A stretch of 64,000 bases of DNA from Timema cristinae (lineage: Eukaryota > Arthropoda > Insecta > Phasmatodea > Timematidae). The notes under the pieces were generated by a model. It was not told where the DNA came from, did no database searches, and saw only the letters and a list, made by a program, of their open reading frames with translations. The stretch spans positions 19,364,178 through 19,428,177 of the forward strand of contig JBCFYV010011135.1 of assembly GCA_039000515.1 (NCBI GenBank), given 5' to 3'. Made by a program: the position numbers and the translations under genes. Shown here one piece after another: positions 35,578 through 47,961 of this stretch (positions within the stretch are counted from its first letter, which is position 1; each line of letters begins with the position of its first letter).

Positions 35578-36420
35578 AAGAACTCAATTTTAGTTAAAAC
35601 TATACTTTCACGATTTTAGCCTTCCAGACTTAATTTGTAAACTTGATTATGAAAGTGACAGCCTGACCACCATGTCCACCAATGCGAGTAACTAGACTTG
35701 CGTGTCTGTTAAAGAAGTCTATTAGTTTTCGAGTCATGCAATTATGTATTGAAATGTTTAGATATGTGAGGTAAATTATAAATTTATTTATAGTAATGTT
35801 GCAACCAGTATACGTAGGTACATCTACTGAACATTTATGTTCCTTCAATTTAGTTTGATATTGACGATTAGGTCTCTTAAGTGTCTTACCCACAGTCAAT
35901 CTATGAAACTGTCGATACATTTATTTTAAGCTATACCTTCTTGACCCATAATAAATAAATATTATAAACACTTATTGCCCCGATGGTAGTGGAATGTGTT
36001 AGTTTTCCTATATTAATATTGAGCTTTGTACCTTAAGTTGGTAATAATCCCTTAAACTTAATGAGGTAAATTTATAGTAAGATTTGTGTACAAAGAAATT
36101 AAAGAAAATGCAATAATAATTTGTATTGATTAGTAATTATATTCTACTGCATTATTTGTGTTATTTAATAAGTATTGATGCTTATAATAGAAATTGATAG
36201 TTTCAGATAAATGATAATTGTGACGTTTGGCACCACTCTATTTTTAATGACATTTCGTACCACCTTAACTGAAAAGCATCTCCTAATGACTTTAAAATAT
36301 TTACGATGTGACATATGATGCAACATATATATTTATCCTAAAAAAAATTAATGCAATCATGTATAATTACTGGATAGTATATAGCTGTGTGAACATCAAG
36401 ATTTTAGTCTGTATAAGTTA
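35578..36420. other. AT-rich, unassigned
   Basis: A 96-codon minus-strand frame at 35630-35920 has no recognisable domain and coding-like composition is not evident. Nothing else seen. Confidence 0.4.
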
Positions 36421-36422
36421 AA

Positions 36423-36512
36423 TAGTGAGTTAGGTTAAATAAGGTTAAGTTAGGTTTGGTTAAGACAGTATAGTTTGGGTTAAGTTAGGTTAGGTTAAGT
36501 TATATTTAAAAT
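36423..36512 (+). repeat. Degenerate TTAGG/TTAAG telomere-like tract
   Basis: About 12 pentamer-like units (gttaggttaaataaggttaa, gggttaagttaggttagg). TTAGG is the usual arthropod telomere repeat, so this may be an old interstitial patch. Confidence 0.6.
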
Positions 36513-36760
36513 ACTTGAAACGCTCCACTACCATTGCTATTTTCCTTTGCGATGATAAATTGCATATCATAGGCATCTTACACACTTATTAAAAAAAATT
36601 ATCCTAAATTAATTGAAAATATAAGTCTGGTACACCTTTCCATAAAGTGGTACCATTTGTCACATCGTCAATATTTTAAATTCATTAGAAGACCTTTCTC
36701 ATTCAGCCATCCCACTGAATGGTACAAAATGTCATGTGCTAAGAAATGTTGCTGGTATTT

Positions 36761-37021
36761 TATTATTTTATATTTAGCACCGCGTCTTACTACCCGTTCG
36801 GGTTATACGCTTTAAGTACTAATTACGTTAATGGATTAGGAATTGGGAAGTTTGAATTAGAGGATGTGAACACGCATTTGCGTGGAGGGAGAGTGGAAAA
36901 CCATTTAGGAAAAATCACCTCCAGTTCACCCGACCGAGATTCGAACCTCGATCGATCTCCCCGTCCTCAGCAGTCGAGCTCAACACGACAAGCGCGTTAG
37001 CCAACTACGCCACCGAGGCCG
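36761..37021 (-). mobile_element. SINE-B, full length, with 13-bp TSD
   Basis: Intact head (ccaactacgccaccgaggc at its end in this orientation), body and tail. The TSD gttgctggtattt is at 36748-36760 and 37022-37034. Confidence 0.95.
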
Positions 37022-37034
37022 GTTGCTGGTATTT

Positions 37035-38339
37035 AAAAATACTTGGTTAACTCTTCTAGCTGTCTGATAATGTTCGTCCTTAGAAAATATGACTATTAAC
37101 ACCTCACTCAAAACCCAAACTGATGAATTTAAGCTCGTGAGATAAAAAAAAAAAATTCTACCATATTTATTCTGAGAAAACAAAGAATCCAAGGTACCTA
37201 TTCGCTGGACCAGTTTTTTTTTATATGAAAATTCAAAGGAAAACCAAAACTTTCATGGTCTATCATAAAATATATATATAACATTGTATTGGTTCCAATA
37301 GAGTAGTTTTCTTTCTCAAATGATATGCAAATTTGACTCCGTTCTAGAAATTTGGCCGAATGTGCCCACACAGTTTTGTTTGAGTTTCCTTTATGTATGC
37401 AAATGAGACCCCGTTTTGTGCTTCTATTGGGCCGTATTGCCCCCCATTTCTAGTCCCATCCAAGTGCCATGTGGGGAAAGGGGTAGGAGATGTAGGAAGA
37501 CAATTTATCGTACTCGCTACAAAGTGGTTGTGGTTTAAATGCAAAAGGGGTGAAGAGTAAAATGGGGGAGTGTTGAGGGGTAGAAATGAGTATTCCTTAA
37601 GAGGATAAAGTTAGGGTGCTCCACTGTTACCAGGTGGTGATTAAATGCTCCACGAGGTTTTTGGATTCATTAAAATGAGGTTGGTCCCCAAGAATGGAGG
37701 AGATACAAAGATAGTATTCCTTTTTAGAGGGTGTCTGGTTCATCACCATGTGAAGTCAGAACGATTATATAGGTGGTGGTCATTGTTTATTTCTCGCTCT
37801 AAGACTACTAGTGCTATGGTAAATTAAAATAACTAAATTTATTAGGTAAACATTATTAAATAATATAATGATTAAGTAAACCAGTTGAATTAAGTTACGA
37901 AGTAGATTATGACATATCCAGAGTTGTCAAGAATAAGAATTAAATTACAATATGGTAGTAACAGGGAAATTAAGTTAAAAGTTGAAAAATATAAGCTAGA
38001 GACAAAATTCCAAGGTGAGGCCTAGAACAGTCTATTTATGTATAATATGAAAATTGATAGAAAAAATTGATTAAATGTAAGTGTTCCTTAGCTGGTTTTA
38101 ATACCTCTCCTTAAGCCATGGATGCCAGAGGGCCGGTAGACTGACTACATGTTTCGACGTACAAACGCCATAATCAGGTCTCTAAATAAGGGTTAGATGT
38201 TGTCCCTGTAACTCCACAAGTGCAAGATTGCACTAAACTAACTAAACAAATACATTACATTTTTAATATGGTTAAATAGGCTATTTACTTGTTCTGTGGC
38301 ATTAGGAAAGTGAGATTTCATTGCACAATTAAAAGCTTA
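37035..38339. other. Unassigned
   Basis: Moderate-GC stretch at about 37330-37820 with incidental frames; no homology recognised. Confidence 0.35.
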
Positions 38340-38620
38340 CAACACCTATTTTTATCTTGAGCTAGTTCTATCCAGTCCACCTCACTACAACCTATCCGTA
38401 TCTTGAGCTACATATAACCAGTCGACTTTATTACAGCCTATCCCTATCTTGAGCTAGCTCTAACCAGTCCAACTAATTACAGCCTATCCCTATCTTGAGC
38501 TAGTTATAACCAGTCCACCTCATTACAGTCTATCTATATCTTGTACTAGTTCTATCCAGTCCACCTCATTACACCCTATCACTATACTGAGATAAGTACA
38601 TCTAGTTCACCTCATTAAAT
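38340..38620 (-). repeat. Second, older locus of the 46-bp LINE-derived repeat
   Basis: About six diverged units (tatcttgagctagttctatc, cagtccacctcattaca...). On the minus strand one reads CNEVDWIELVQDI and another DWLELAQDRDRL. Same frame content as the array at 29548. Confidence 0.85.
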
Positions 38621-38870
38621 TTTATCTATTTCAGATCAATTTTAATGTTATCCTCCTATCTGCGCCTAGGTATTCCAACAGATCTCTTTCCTCTAGGTTT
38701 GCCAGTCAGTACCCTGAACACGGTTCTAGATTCTTCCACTCACAATGCATGCCATTCAAACTGTGATATACAAGACTTGATTAATCTTACAATGCATGGT
38801 TATGAATAGAATCTATGGTACTCATTTTAATGTAGCCTCCTCCACTCCTCACCAGCCTCTACCCTTTTTT
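38621..38870 (-). pseudogene. LINE reverse-transcriptase C-terminal relic
   Basis: Minus-strand frames give EEWRRLH, a gap, then GKPRGKRSVGIPRRR, a stop and EDNIKIDLK, leading into the repeat units. GK.GKR..GRPR.RWEDNI.DL is the hallmark C-terminus of these LINEs. Several stops. Confidence 0.75.
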
Positions 38871-39507
38871 TTTTGTTCCTATAATTTTCCTAGTAACTTT
38901 ATTTCGAACACCCTATATTATAATTTGTTAATCAACATAATATTTCAAGTATCAGAACTTTATATACTCATCAGTAGAGCTATTTTTACCACGATAATAC
39001 TAGAGATATAAAAATGTATATATAAAATTTTAATTGTAAATAAATTGTGTTGTTTTTAGCAAAATATTTTGAGTAGAATAACTAATTATTCTATAAATTT
39101 CAGAACTCAAAATAAAATTTTACATGTTTTGTATCAGTAGTAAATTTAAAAACCTCACATGCCATTTGAAACAACAATGTGCAATGAATATAAAGACAAA
39201 ATACATCTACCAAAAACACATTTGGATAAAAATATATTTTTTAAATTTCCAAAGAGTGTGATAAACATTTCAGGCCTAGTTTTTAAGAACATATAATTAA
39301 TTAAACATTTGTATGTGAATGAAGTATTACTTTAATCGTGAAAAATATCTACCGCGATTGTGAAGAATCCTAACTGGTTATGTGTCCCAATAATTTAAAA
39401 TGGATGCCTTACTATTCTGTTGGTATGCAAAAATCAAAATATATTGACGATATATGACCATACAATATCTTTATTTCATGTTTGAGAAAATATCTTCACA
39501 CATTATA
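38871..39507. other. AT-rich, no recognised feature
   Basis: Nothing recognised on either strand. Confidence 0.4.
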
Positions 39508-39516
39508 GGCTATAAG

Positions 39517-39809
39517 ACCCGCCTCGGTGGCGTAGTTGGTTAACGTGCTTGTCGTGTTGAGCTCGACTGCTGAGGACGGGAGAATCGAGGTTCGAATCTC
39601 GGTCGGGTGAACTGGGAGTGGTTTTTCCTAAAATGGTTTTCCACTCTCCCTCCACGCAAATGCGGGTTCACTTCCTCTAATTCAACCTTCACAATTCCTT
39701 ATCCATTAACGTAATTAGTACTTAAAGCGTATAACCCGAGCGGTTAGTAAGACTTGGTGCTAAATATTATTATTATTTGTTATTATTATTATTAATATTA
39801 TTATTATAA
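39517..39809 (+). mobile_element. SINE-B, full length, with 9-bp TSD
   Basis: Intact head (gcctcggtggcgtagttggt; gaggttcgaatctcggtcgg), body and tail with a long ATT/TAA run. The TSD ggctataag is at 39508-39516 and 39810-39818. Confidence 0.94.
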
Positions 39810-39968
39810 GGCTATAAGTACCGGTAAGGACCTACTGACGAACGAGAGGGACGTCTAGACATATAAATGCAAGCAGAAAGATAGATAGATGGAAAACGCA
39901 CATAGAGACGTGCGGATATGGGCACATAAAAATATAGGTTCAGAGAGAATTTGCATAATTTAATTATT

Positions 39969-40259
39969 ATTATTATTATTATTATTATTAGCACCGCGTC
40001 TTACTACCCGTTCGGGTTATACGCACTTACGCTAATGTGTAATGATAGGGTGATAGTGAGATGAAATGAAGGACCTACAGTTTAACGTGGAATCCGAACC
40101 ACGGTGGAGGCCTGGCATTCCTCACATTCACAAGATATCTTGTCAGAGGTGAAGGAAGAGTTTGGTAATCAGATAAATCTTTGCCGGGACCGAGGATCGA
40201 ACCCCGGCCGCCAGCATAGAAGTCCGGACACCTTACCCCTAGACCACCAGGTCACCTAT
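39969..40259 (-). mobile_element. SINE-A, full length, with 15-bp TSD
   Basis: Complete short-hairpin copy. The TSD cataatttaattatt is at 39954-39968 and 40260-40274. Confidence 0.95.
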
Positions 40260-40274
40260 CATAATTTAATTATT

Positions 40275-40728
40275 TGGGTTTGAGAACACATATACTATAG
40301 TGACTATACATGTGGTTTTTCACTGGAGAGTAGTTTTTTTTGTGAGGTTATATTGTCCTACTGAACAGGTGATAGTACACCCATAAGTAATGGCTTAAAC
40401 CAAATACCTACAAAATTGTATACTAATTTTAAAGTTAGAGAATATATTTCTAATTTAACACTGCTAACTCAGGAAATTCAACCTCAAATTTTACTTTTCT
40501 GAGAAGTTTTATTTAAAAGTTATATTCGCCAAAAGAATATTTTTTTTAGTAAAAGGACTTTTCATAGCTAAATTATGATTTTGGTAGAAAGTTTGCTAAG
40601 TTTTACTTTTTTGTTACATACGTCTCTCCAAGATGTTTCTAGGTATTTATTACCTATCATTTGATCTAGAATTGTTTAATTTTTAAAAGTACGTATCATT
40701 AGAGATTACTCAAGTATTTAGCAATCAT
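40275..40728. other. AT-rich, no recognised feature
   Basis: Nothing recognised. Confidence 0.4.
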
Positions 40729-41203
40729 CAGGGTCGGATTAAGATGAGGCTCATGCCCGGACCTTGCGCTTAAAATGGCCACTATAATACCAGGCACATA
40801 TCTATTACAATTACTTTTTATAAATTGCTAGAATTTATATGGTTTATGGACTATTTCTCTTAAAGTGACACAAAGGGATAATATATATAAGCTAATGACT
40901 TGTAGAATTAATCAATATTTTTAAGAAATCAAAACCAGTACATAAATACTTAAAATAAATTAAATTGAAACTGAATTTTGTAATCAGAACCGATATGTAT
41001 TTTAATATAAAATAAGATTCTTATTAATCATTATTTAAAAAAGTTTTTAACTTTTTAAACCTATTCTTCATAATTTTCATTTATTGGCCTTCTTTCTGCT
41101 AATTCAAACAATTTTTTTTATTAATACCAATTTTAAAAGAGAGTCGCGAGAGCCCATATTTTGCAAGTGGCCCGAATTTCCCAAATAATTTAATACGACC
41201 CTG
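40729..41203. mobile_element. hAT-like non-autonomous element (MITE)
   Basis: Terminal inverted repeats cagggtcggattaa and (reversed right end) cagggtcgtattaa. CAGGG ends are usual for hAT elements. Flanking 8-mers gcaatcat and aaaataat agree at 5 of 8 positions, as expected for an old 8-bp TSD. 475 bp, no coding capacity. Confidence 0.7.
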
Positions 41204-41913
41204 AAAATAATTGTACAAATTAATCTATAATCAATGATAAATTAAAAACAAATGTTGAAATTAAAATTTATTTATGTGTCTGTACGAACAGAGTTTATTT
41301 TGACATTATTATCTGTTCCATAAAAGCTATGACGGATCTAATGTTCTTTTAGGTATTATCTATCCTGATTTAACTCATTTTAATCCTTTTAGCTTAAAAG
41401 GGAAATTTAATATAATGTTTGTGTTACAAAATTCTTTGTTTAATCAAACTCCATTATTTTACCTCTATTTATCCTATTTTTATAACAAACATTTTACGCT
41501 TAATATTATTATTCTGCTTTTTTTTTAAATAAAAAAGTATGGTCACCGTACAAATCACTGAAAATTCTCCATAATCATGATGACGTAAATTCTCACTATG
41601 AAAATACTTTATTTTTAATAAAGTAAATTTACATTGTTTCAGGAAAGCCGTCACAATATTTCCAAACATTTTCTTTGATCTCGGATCTACAACTTTTCTC
41701 GTGAAACTGCCAGGCAATCAGTTAGTTCATACACACTTCAGTAGTCACTTAACCTAAGACTACACCAACACTGGACTGGACTTACTTAGACCCGGCCAAA
41801 CAGACCAAACCCGATCTGATCCAATCCGATCTAGTTAGAATTCAAAATTCAAACATATTAAAATCTCTTACACTACATACATTGGCGTCGACTACCCGAC
41901 CTGACCCAACTTT
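41204..41913. other. AT-rich, no recognised feature
   Basis: A short patch with repeated ccgatctga/ccgatct words lies near 41811-41832. No gene. Confidence 0.35.
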
Positions 41914-41925
41914 AAGTCGCCCATA

Positions 41926-42174
41926 TGGACCCGCCTCGTGGCGTAGTTGGCTAACGCGCTAGTAGTGTTGACGCTGAGGACGGGGAGATCGAGGCTCGAA
42001 TTTCGGTCGGGTGACTGGGGTAGTTTTTTCTAAATTATTTTCCACTCTCTCTCCACGCAAAATGCTGGTTCACTTCCTCTAATTCAACATTCCCAATTCC
42101 AATTCCATAAGCGTAATTAGTACTTAAAGCGTATAACCCGAATGGGTAGTAAGACGCGGTGCTAAATAATAATA
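41926..42174 (+). mobile_element. SINE-B with 12-bp TSD, deletion in head
   Basis: Head slightly shortened (ctagtagtgttgacgctgag). The TSD aagtcgcccata is at 41914-41925 and 42175-42186. Confidence 0.94.
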
Positions 42175-42186
42175 AAGTCGCCCATA

Positions 42187-43385
42187 CGTCGGCTGAATTC
42201 AAAAAAAATTTTTCCTGCTAAGTTCATCGACTAGGCAAAATTTCTCTATAGGTTTAATATACGATCGGAAGCTGCTCGTAATTTTCAGGTATTCTTCATC
42301 AGTTGTGGCTCGTAGCTAAAATTGAGAAAATTTTTTAGCCTTTGTTTTAAAATTGTGTAAAAGGAAAATAACATTTTTAAAAAGAAAATGTATTAAGGAA
42401 CTTGATATCTTAACAAAAAAAAAAACTTTTTTACTTACTTGAACTTAAATTGTTACAGTTCAAGCTTAATCTATTCTTTAAAAATAACTTCCTTTCTTTT
42501 TGTTTTAATTTGCGTAAATAGTTCATTTATTTTCTCCTCGATCTCTGAATAACAATTGAGGAAATTTTTCTCGATTGAAAGTATTGCAAGCGCATATAAT
42601 CTTTCTGTTAAATAAAAGAACCAAAAAATGAATTAAATAGAATATCTGGAAGCAGAACAATAATCTAATCATACACTCTTCTACACTTTATCACATTAAA
42701 AAATATGGTACACTGTTTTTAAGCACAACACATGCTGAGTAAATAAAAAACTTCCTTCCACCATAACGCCAGAGCCGGCACTGCGAGAGCAACAGTGCTC
42801 TCTCTCTACCTAGCAGCCCTGCCTTCCTCCCCACCCCCGTCTATGTGCGCATGAGCACAAAGAGTCATACACCACGTCACTGGCACTGTGAAATGCACAG
42901 TTCCATACAATTTTTTTGTATCTTTTTCATAAGCTGGGGGATGTATACTGAAGTACTGACATTAATCTTAAGGAATACATATTGTACTACAAAAATAAAG
43001 AAAGAATAGGTAAAAAAGGACTCGTTATATTAATTGTTATCGATAAAATCAAATGGAAATAGGGGGTGCTACAGTTCTGCAGTGGCTATACACGAGCTGC
43101 AACTGGGCGGCGATCGATTTTAAAATATAACCATGGGTTTCTATGGTCCTATTTTAATATTCTCTAATCTTTTCCGGTTGTGCCCACAGCGGCAATCACG
43201 CAGTGAATTACTCATTTTCACTCCAAAGATAGAGTCCAGTGTAGGCGTGAGAGTTGTGTCATGTCAAGCCAGGGAGACCGGTTTGGTTGAGTCAGATTGG
43301 ATGAATATAGAGTCCTGTGTAGGCGTAGCGCAGACATGCAATGACGACAAGACCAGCGTTTCACATATTTCACTTGTTAATTGAA
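42187..43385. other. Unassigned, with a GC-richer block at 42760-43385
   Basis: The block has CpGs, agagccggcactgcgagag, tgtgcgcatgagc and a Kozak-like ataaccATGGGT at 43133, which opens 83 codons. The protein is not recognised and contains a short internal duplication (IESSVGV/IESCVGV). Could be an exon, an old element or a 5' end. Confidence 0.3.
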
Positions 43386-43389
43386 GCTT

Positions 43390-43455
43390 TCTACTCCTTA
43401 AATATTTTCCATTCTCTCTCCACGCAAATGAGGATGCAGTTACTCTAAATTTAAT
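43390..43455 (+). mobile_element. SINE-B body scrap
   Basis: The sequence ttccattctctctccacgca, then aatgaggatgcagttact, matches the SINE-B body only. Confidence 0.5.
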
Positions 43456-44097
43456 ATATAATAATTTATAGTACACTATATTAGTTAACAGATATCATAA
43501 TTTTATATATTTTCTTAAGTATGAAACTTATATTTTAAGGATTTAAATTTTTAGAGAAAGGGTTTGCAATAGAATTATAAAAAAAAATAACACTTCTCAA
43601 TAAACATTTCTTATCAGGGACTTCCCAACTCATTCCAACTTTCATGTTCGTGGATCCCTTTCTCACTAAGCCACTAAGTCAAGACTCATCCTTGATACAT
43701 GGTAATTCTTTAGAATTTCTAATTTTACCAGGAGAAGACAAAAATATATTTAATTTTAATCAAAGTGCAGCATTTTGAGTGATAATATAGTCTATTTATT
43801 TATTTAATAAGGTAAGTATAAATGAGATATCCTAGATGAAAGTTCAGTTATAAATGAGAAAGCTTAGTAAAATGAAAAAGAGGTTTCTTCTTTCAACCCA
43901 AGGAGTCTTCACCAAAAATTATTTAAGGAATTAAAGTTAGTTCTGATGTATGAGCAGGTGTCAACTAATCTTTTACTGCCTCCTTTCTAGAAGGAACTTC
44001 TACACTATTTTGGGATTATTCTGATGCTATAATTAAAGCGTTTGGCGTAAAAAGTGGGAATGTCCATTTTTATCTCAATATGAAATTGGTACTGTCA
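43456..44097. other. AT-rich, no recognised feature
   Basis: Nothing recognised. Confidence 0.4.
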
Positions 44098-45603
44098 TCT
44101 ATACTTATAAAATAACATGTCCTGACTGACTGACTGACTGACTGACTGACTGACTGACTGACTGACTGACTGACTGACTGACTGACTGACTGACTGACTG
44201 ACTGACTGACTGACTGAGACTGACTGACTGACTGACTGACTGACTGACTGACTTGACTGACTGACTGACTGACTGACTGACTGACTGACTGACTGACTGA
44301 CTGACTGACTGACTGACTGACTGACTGACTGACTGACTGACTGACTGACTGACTGACTGACTGACTGACTGACTGACTGATGACTGACTGACTGACTGAC
44401 TGAACTGACTGACTGATGACTGACTGACTGACTGACTGACTGACTGACTGACTGACTGACTGACTGACTGACTGACTGACTGACTGACTGACTGACTGAC
44501 TGACTGACTGACGATGACTGACTGACTGACTGACTGACTGACTGACTGACTGACTGACTGACTGACTGACTGACTGACTGACTGACTGACTGACTGACTG
44601 ACTGACTGACTGGACTGACTGACTGACTGACTGACTGACTGACTGACTGACTGACTGACTGACTGACTGACTGACTGACTGACTGACTGACTGACTGACT
44701 GACTGACTGACTGGACTGACTGACTGACTGACTGACTGACTGACTGACTGACTGACTGACTGACTGACTGAACTGACTGACTGACTGACTGACTGACTGA
44801 CTGACTGACTGACTGACTGACTGACTGACTGACTGACTGACTGACTGACTGACTGACTGACTGACTGACTGACTGACTGGGCTGACTGACTGACTGACTG
44901 ACTGACTGACTGACTGACTGACTGACTGACTGACTGACTGACTGACTGACTGACTGACTGACTGACTGACTGACTGACTGACTGACTGACTGACTGACTG
45001 ACTGACTGACTGACTGACTGACTGACTGAACTGACTAGACTGACTGACTGACTGACTGACTGACTGACTGACTGACTGACTGACTGATGACTGTGACTGA
45101 AGACTGACTGACTGATCTGACTGACTGACTGACTGACTGACTGACTGACTGACTGACTGACTGACTGGGCTGATTAATCATCGCCGAGCGCAAACTATCA
45201 AGGCTACAAGCATGAAATTCGGACTATATATTCATTTTGTTATGTAGGCACCCACTAAGAAAGGATTTTAGAAAATTCCACCCCAAAGGGGTCAAAATAG
45301 GGGATGATAATATGTATGAAAGTCCGTCATTTGGAAAGTTACATAAACAAAATTTGGTATTTCGGTTATTGACGTAAAACAAATAAATACGTGTTTCAGG
45401 AATTTTGGAAATTTTATTTAATAAGGGATGAAAAAAGGGGGTGAAAGTTTGTATCGGACTTGCATTATTTTTGATCTGAGGTCAATTTATGGTCATCAAC
45501 GTAACGTAATATTTTAAATTAATCTGTAAATACATATGTATATTTTCGTATTTGTATATAATCAACTTCCACGCGAGCAAAGCCGCGGGCAACAGCTATC
45601 TAG
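44098..45603 (+). mobile_element. Helitron-like non-autonomous element carrying a CTGA array
   Basis: Boundaries fit the Helitron rule: host A, then TCTATACTTATAAAATAAC at the left; gcgagcaaagccgcgggc, then CTAG and host T, at the right. A GC-rich 3' segment capable of a short hairpin lies about 20 bp before CTAG. No TIR or TSD and no ORF. About two thirds of it is the tetranucleotide repeat. Confidence 0.7.
44131..45172. repeat. About 1.04 kb of (CTGA)n microsatellite
   Basis: Around 260 copies with about a dozen 1-2 base interruptions (ggact, tgatga, gggct, agact). Interruptions increase toward the right end (45030-45120). Confidence 0.97.
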
Positions 45604-45739
45604 TCTGTTATAAAATTATGAGACCTTTTTAAATACACTTTAGATTATGGTTTAAGGAGGTATCTTCCATAGTTAAATTGATTAAAAACAGTGTTTGCTG
45701 TAGTCCTTATGGGATTTGAGATATAAAAGGATTTCTAGC
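45604..45739. other. Unassigned
   Basis: Nothing recognised. Confidence 0.4.
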
Positions 45740-45930
45740 CAAACATACTATCCATTATGTACTAATTACGTTATTGGTTTTACAGATTATCAATATTGTA
45801 TTGATAGGAAATATACCTGCATTTGCATGGAGGGAAGGTGAAAAACAATTTTAATCTCACCGTTATTATATGGCTGGTTTAGTGCGAGAGTAGCATCTTA
45901 GACCATGTGTTCACCGAAGCGGGCAATGTG
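45740..45930 (-). mobile_element. Old SINE-B relic
   Basis: The segments gtactaattacgttattgg, tgcatttgcatggaggga and gtgcgagagtagcatcttag fit a reverse SINE-B. Confidence 0.6.
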
Positions 45931-46489
45931 ACTTTGTGCCTTTTTCTTTTGTATACTTATATTACATTACCTTCTTTGGAATGACAATTTCTCAAGTCTC
46001 ATAAAGAGTGGTTCATATTAAAACTAGACAGTTTTTATTAATTTAAGTTTGGAAATTAAAAATATTCTATACATTCCCCTTGAAAAATGTTAACTTTATT
46101 CAAAACAGTACATATTTAATATCGTGTTTAAAAGTCTTGAATGAATAAAGTTTTTTTTTAAATCACTGCAGTTGCTTTTAATAATATTAAAATAAATTGA
46201 AGTTAACATGTAAGACTTTAGTTTGAAAAAATTGTAAGCCAATAATTTGATTTTTTTTTTGGTAGAGAAAGATATTTACTTTTTATAAACGAGCTCGTCT
46301 AGCTGACTGTTGTCTAAGGTTAAGTTATTTTATTATTCATATGGTGATACAATGTGTTTTTAAGAGTTAAGAGTATGTATCAAACACAATTTAAAAAAAA
46401 TATCTGTATTATATGAAATAATATTAACTAACTCTCTTTAGTGATAGAATTGCGTCAATATTGTGTTACCAGTGGCGTCTGATGAAGAT

Positions 46490-46665
46490 AATATCGAATA
46501 GCAGGTAGCTCTACTGAAAGAGGTTTTACTCAATGGTTTCCCACTCTCCTTCCACACAAATACAGGTACACTACCTCTGAAATTCTTCTTTCCTTATCCC
46601 TACATAAATAGATTAACTATCATATATGTATATCACCTAAACAGGTGGTAATACGCGATAATAAA
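46490..46665 (+). mobile_element. Old SINE-B relic
   Basis: Body gtttcccactctccttccac and tail cacctaaacaggtggtaata remain; head mostly lost. Confidence 0.6.
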
Positions 46666-46862
46666 AAAAAACTTTAATATATTTTACTTTAATTCGATTC
46701 TTATTTACTAAATTATAAGCCTTCTATAGTTATAGCAGTTTAACAAATATTAACTAACATTATTTAAAATGGTGATTATTAATTACAGTTCAGTTTGTTT
46801 TGTCTTCATTGCCAATGACAATCAGGGTGAGGTTTAAGTCCTTGTTGCGTGTATTTATTTTG

Positions 46863-47118
46863 CGCCGTGTCTTATTAAACTTTTGGTTTATGTGCCTATG
46901 TACAAATTGTGCTAATAGTTTAAGTGATTAGGAAGGTTATATTTGGAGGAATTTTGCGCAAATTTACGTGGAGAAATAGTGAAAAAACATTTAGGTAAAA
47001 CCATCTAACCATCTTTAGTAAACACGACAGAGATCTAAGCCTCGATCTCCCCATCATTGGAAGGTTAGTCTACTTTGAGAGTCGCACGTTAGACCACGCT
47101 GCCGCCAAAGCGGGTGTG
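46863..47118 (-). mobile_element. Old SINE-B relic, near full length
   Basis: Tail gcgccgtgtcttattaaac, body gcgcaaatttacgtggag, head cctcgatctccccatcattg and gaccacgctgccgccaaagc. Confidence 0.7.
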
Positions 47119-47664
47119 CTGCATATTTTAAATTTATTGTTTCCTAAATCGTTTCTTCACAAAGAAATCTAAAGCCACTATTTCAATATTCTACATACAT
47201 ACCCTATTAAAATAATAATATGCGTTGCAAATAAAATTAAACTTTGATTAGTATGGTGATAGTATAATTTACACACATACTATGTGTTTAAATGGGGTTG
47301 GAATGTACAACTTATAAAAAAGATCCATAAATATGTCTCCTGAATATTTAAAATCTCATAGTAACACACCCAGCCTCCTTGTTAAAGGTTTATAGGTAAA
47401 TTTAATACATTTAACAAAAAAATATAGCTATTATTTTTTATTTTCACATCATTCTCTATTTTCAGAATACATCAATTCAATCAGACAATTGATTTTAGAA
47501 ATATATCTTAAGCAATTTAACTAGTTTTAAAGATAATAACTTCTAGATACAAGCAAATCAGATAAGACTAGTTGTTCTTTAATAAAAATATAATTTAATA
47601 ATGTTTAGTTTAACGTAAGTCTTTTAAATTTTATATAAATAAATAGATATGCTTTGATTCAATT
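47119..47664. other. AT-rich, no recognised feature
   Basis: Nothing recognised. Confidence 0.4.
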
Positions 47665-47671
47665 ATCATAT

Positions 47672-47704
<33 letters not shown>

Positions 47705-47954
47705 GCACCGCGTCTTACTACCCGTTCGGGTTATACGCACTTACGCTAATGTGTAATGGTAGGGTGATTGTGAGATGAAATGAAGGACCTACAGTTTAAC
47801 GTGGAATCCGAACCACGGTGGCGGCCTGGCATTCCCCACATTTACAAGATGTCTTGTCAGAGGTGAAGGAAGGGTTTGGAAATCAGATAAATCTGTGCCG
47901 GGACCGAGGATTGAACCCCGGCCGCCAGCATAGAAGTCTGACACCTTACCCCTA
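47672..47954 (-). mobile_element. SINE-A lacking the first ~17 bp of the head
   Basis: Ends at gacaccttacccctaa, so the A box is partly lost. The short direct repeat atcatat is at 47665-47671 and 47955-47961. Confidence 0.92.
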
Positions 47955-47961
47955 ATCATAT

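Noticed and set aside
35630..35920. 96-codon minus-strand frame
   Set aside because: No family resemblance, no splice or codon signal; chance frame in AT-rich DNA.
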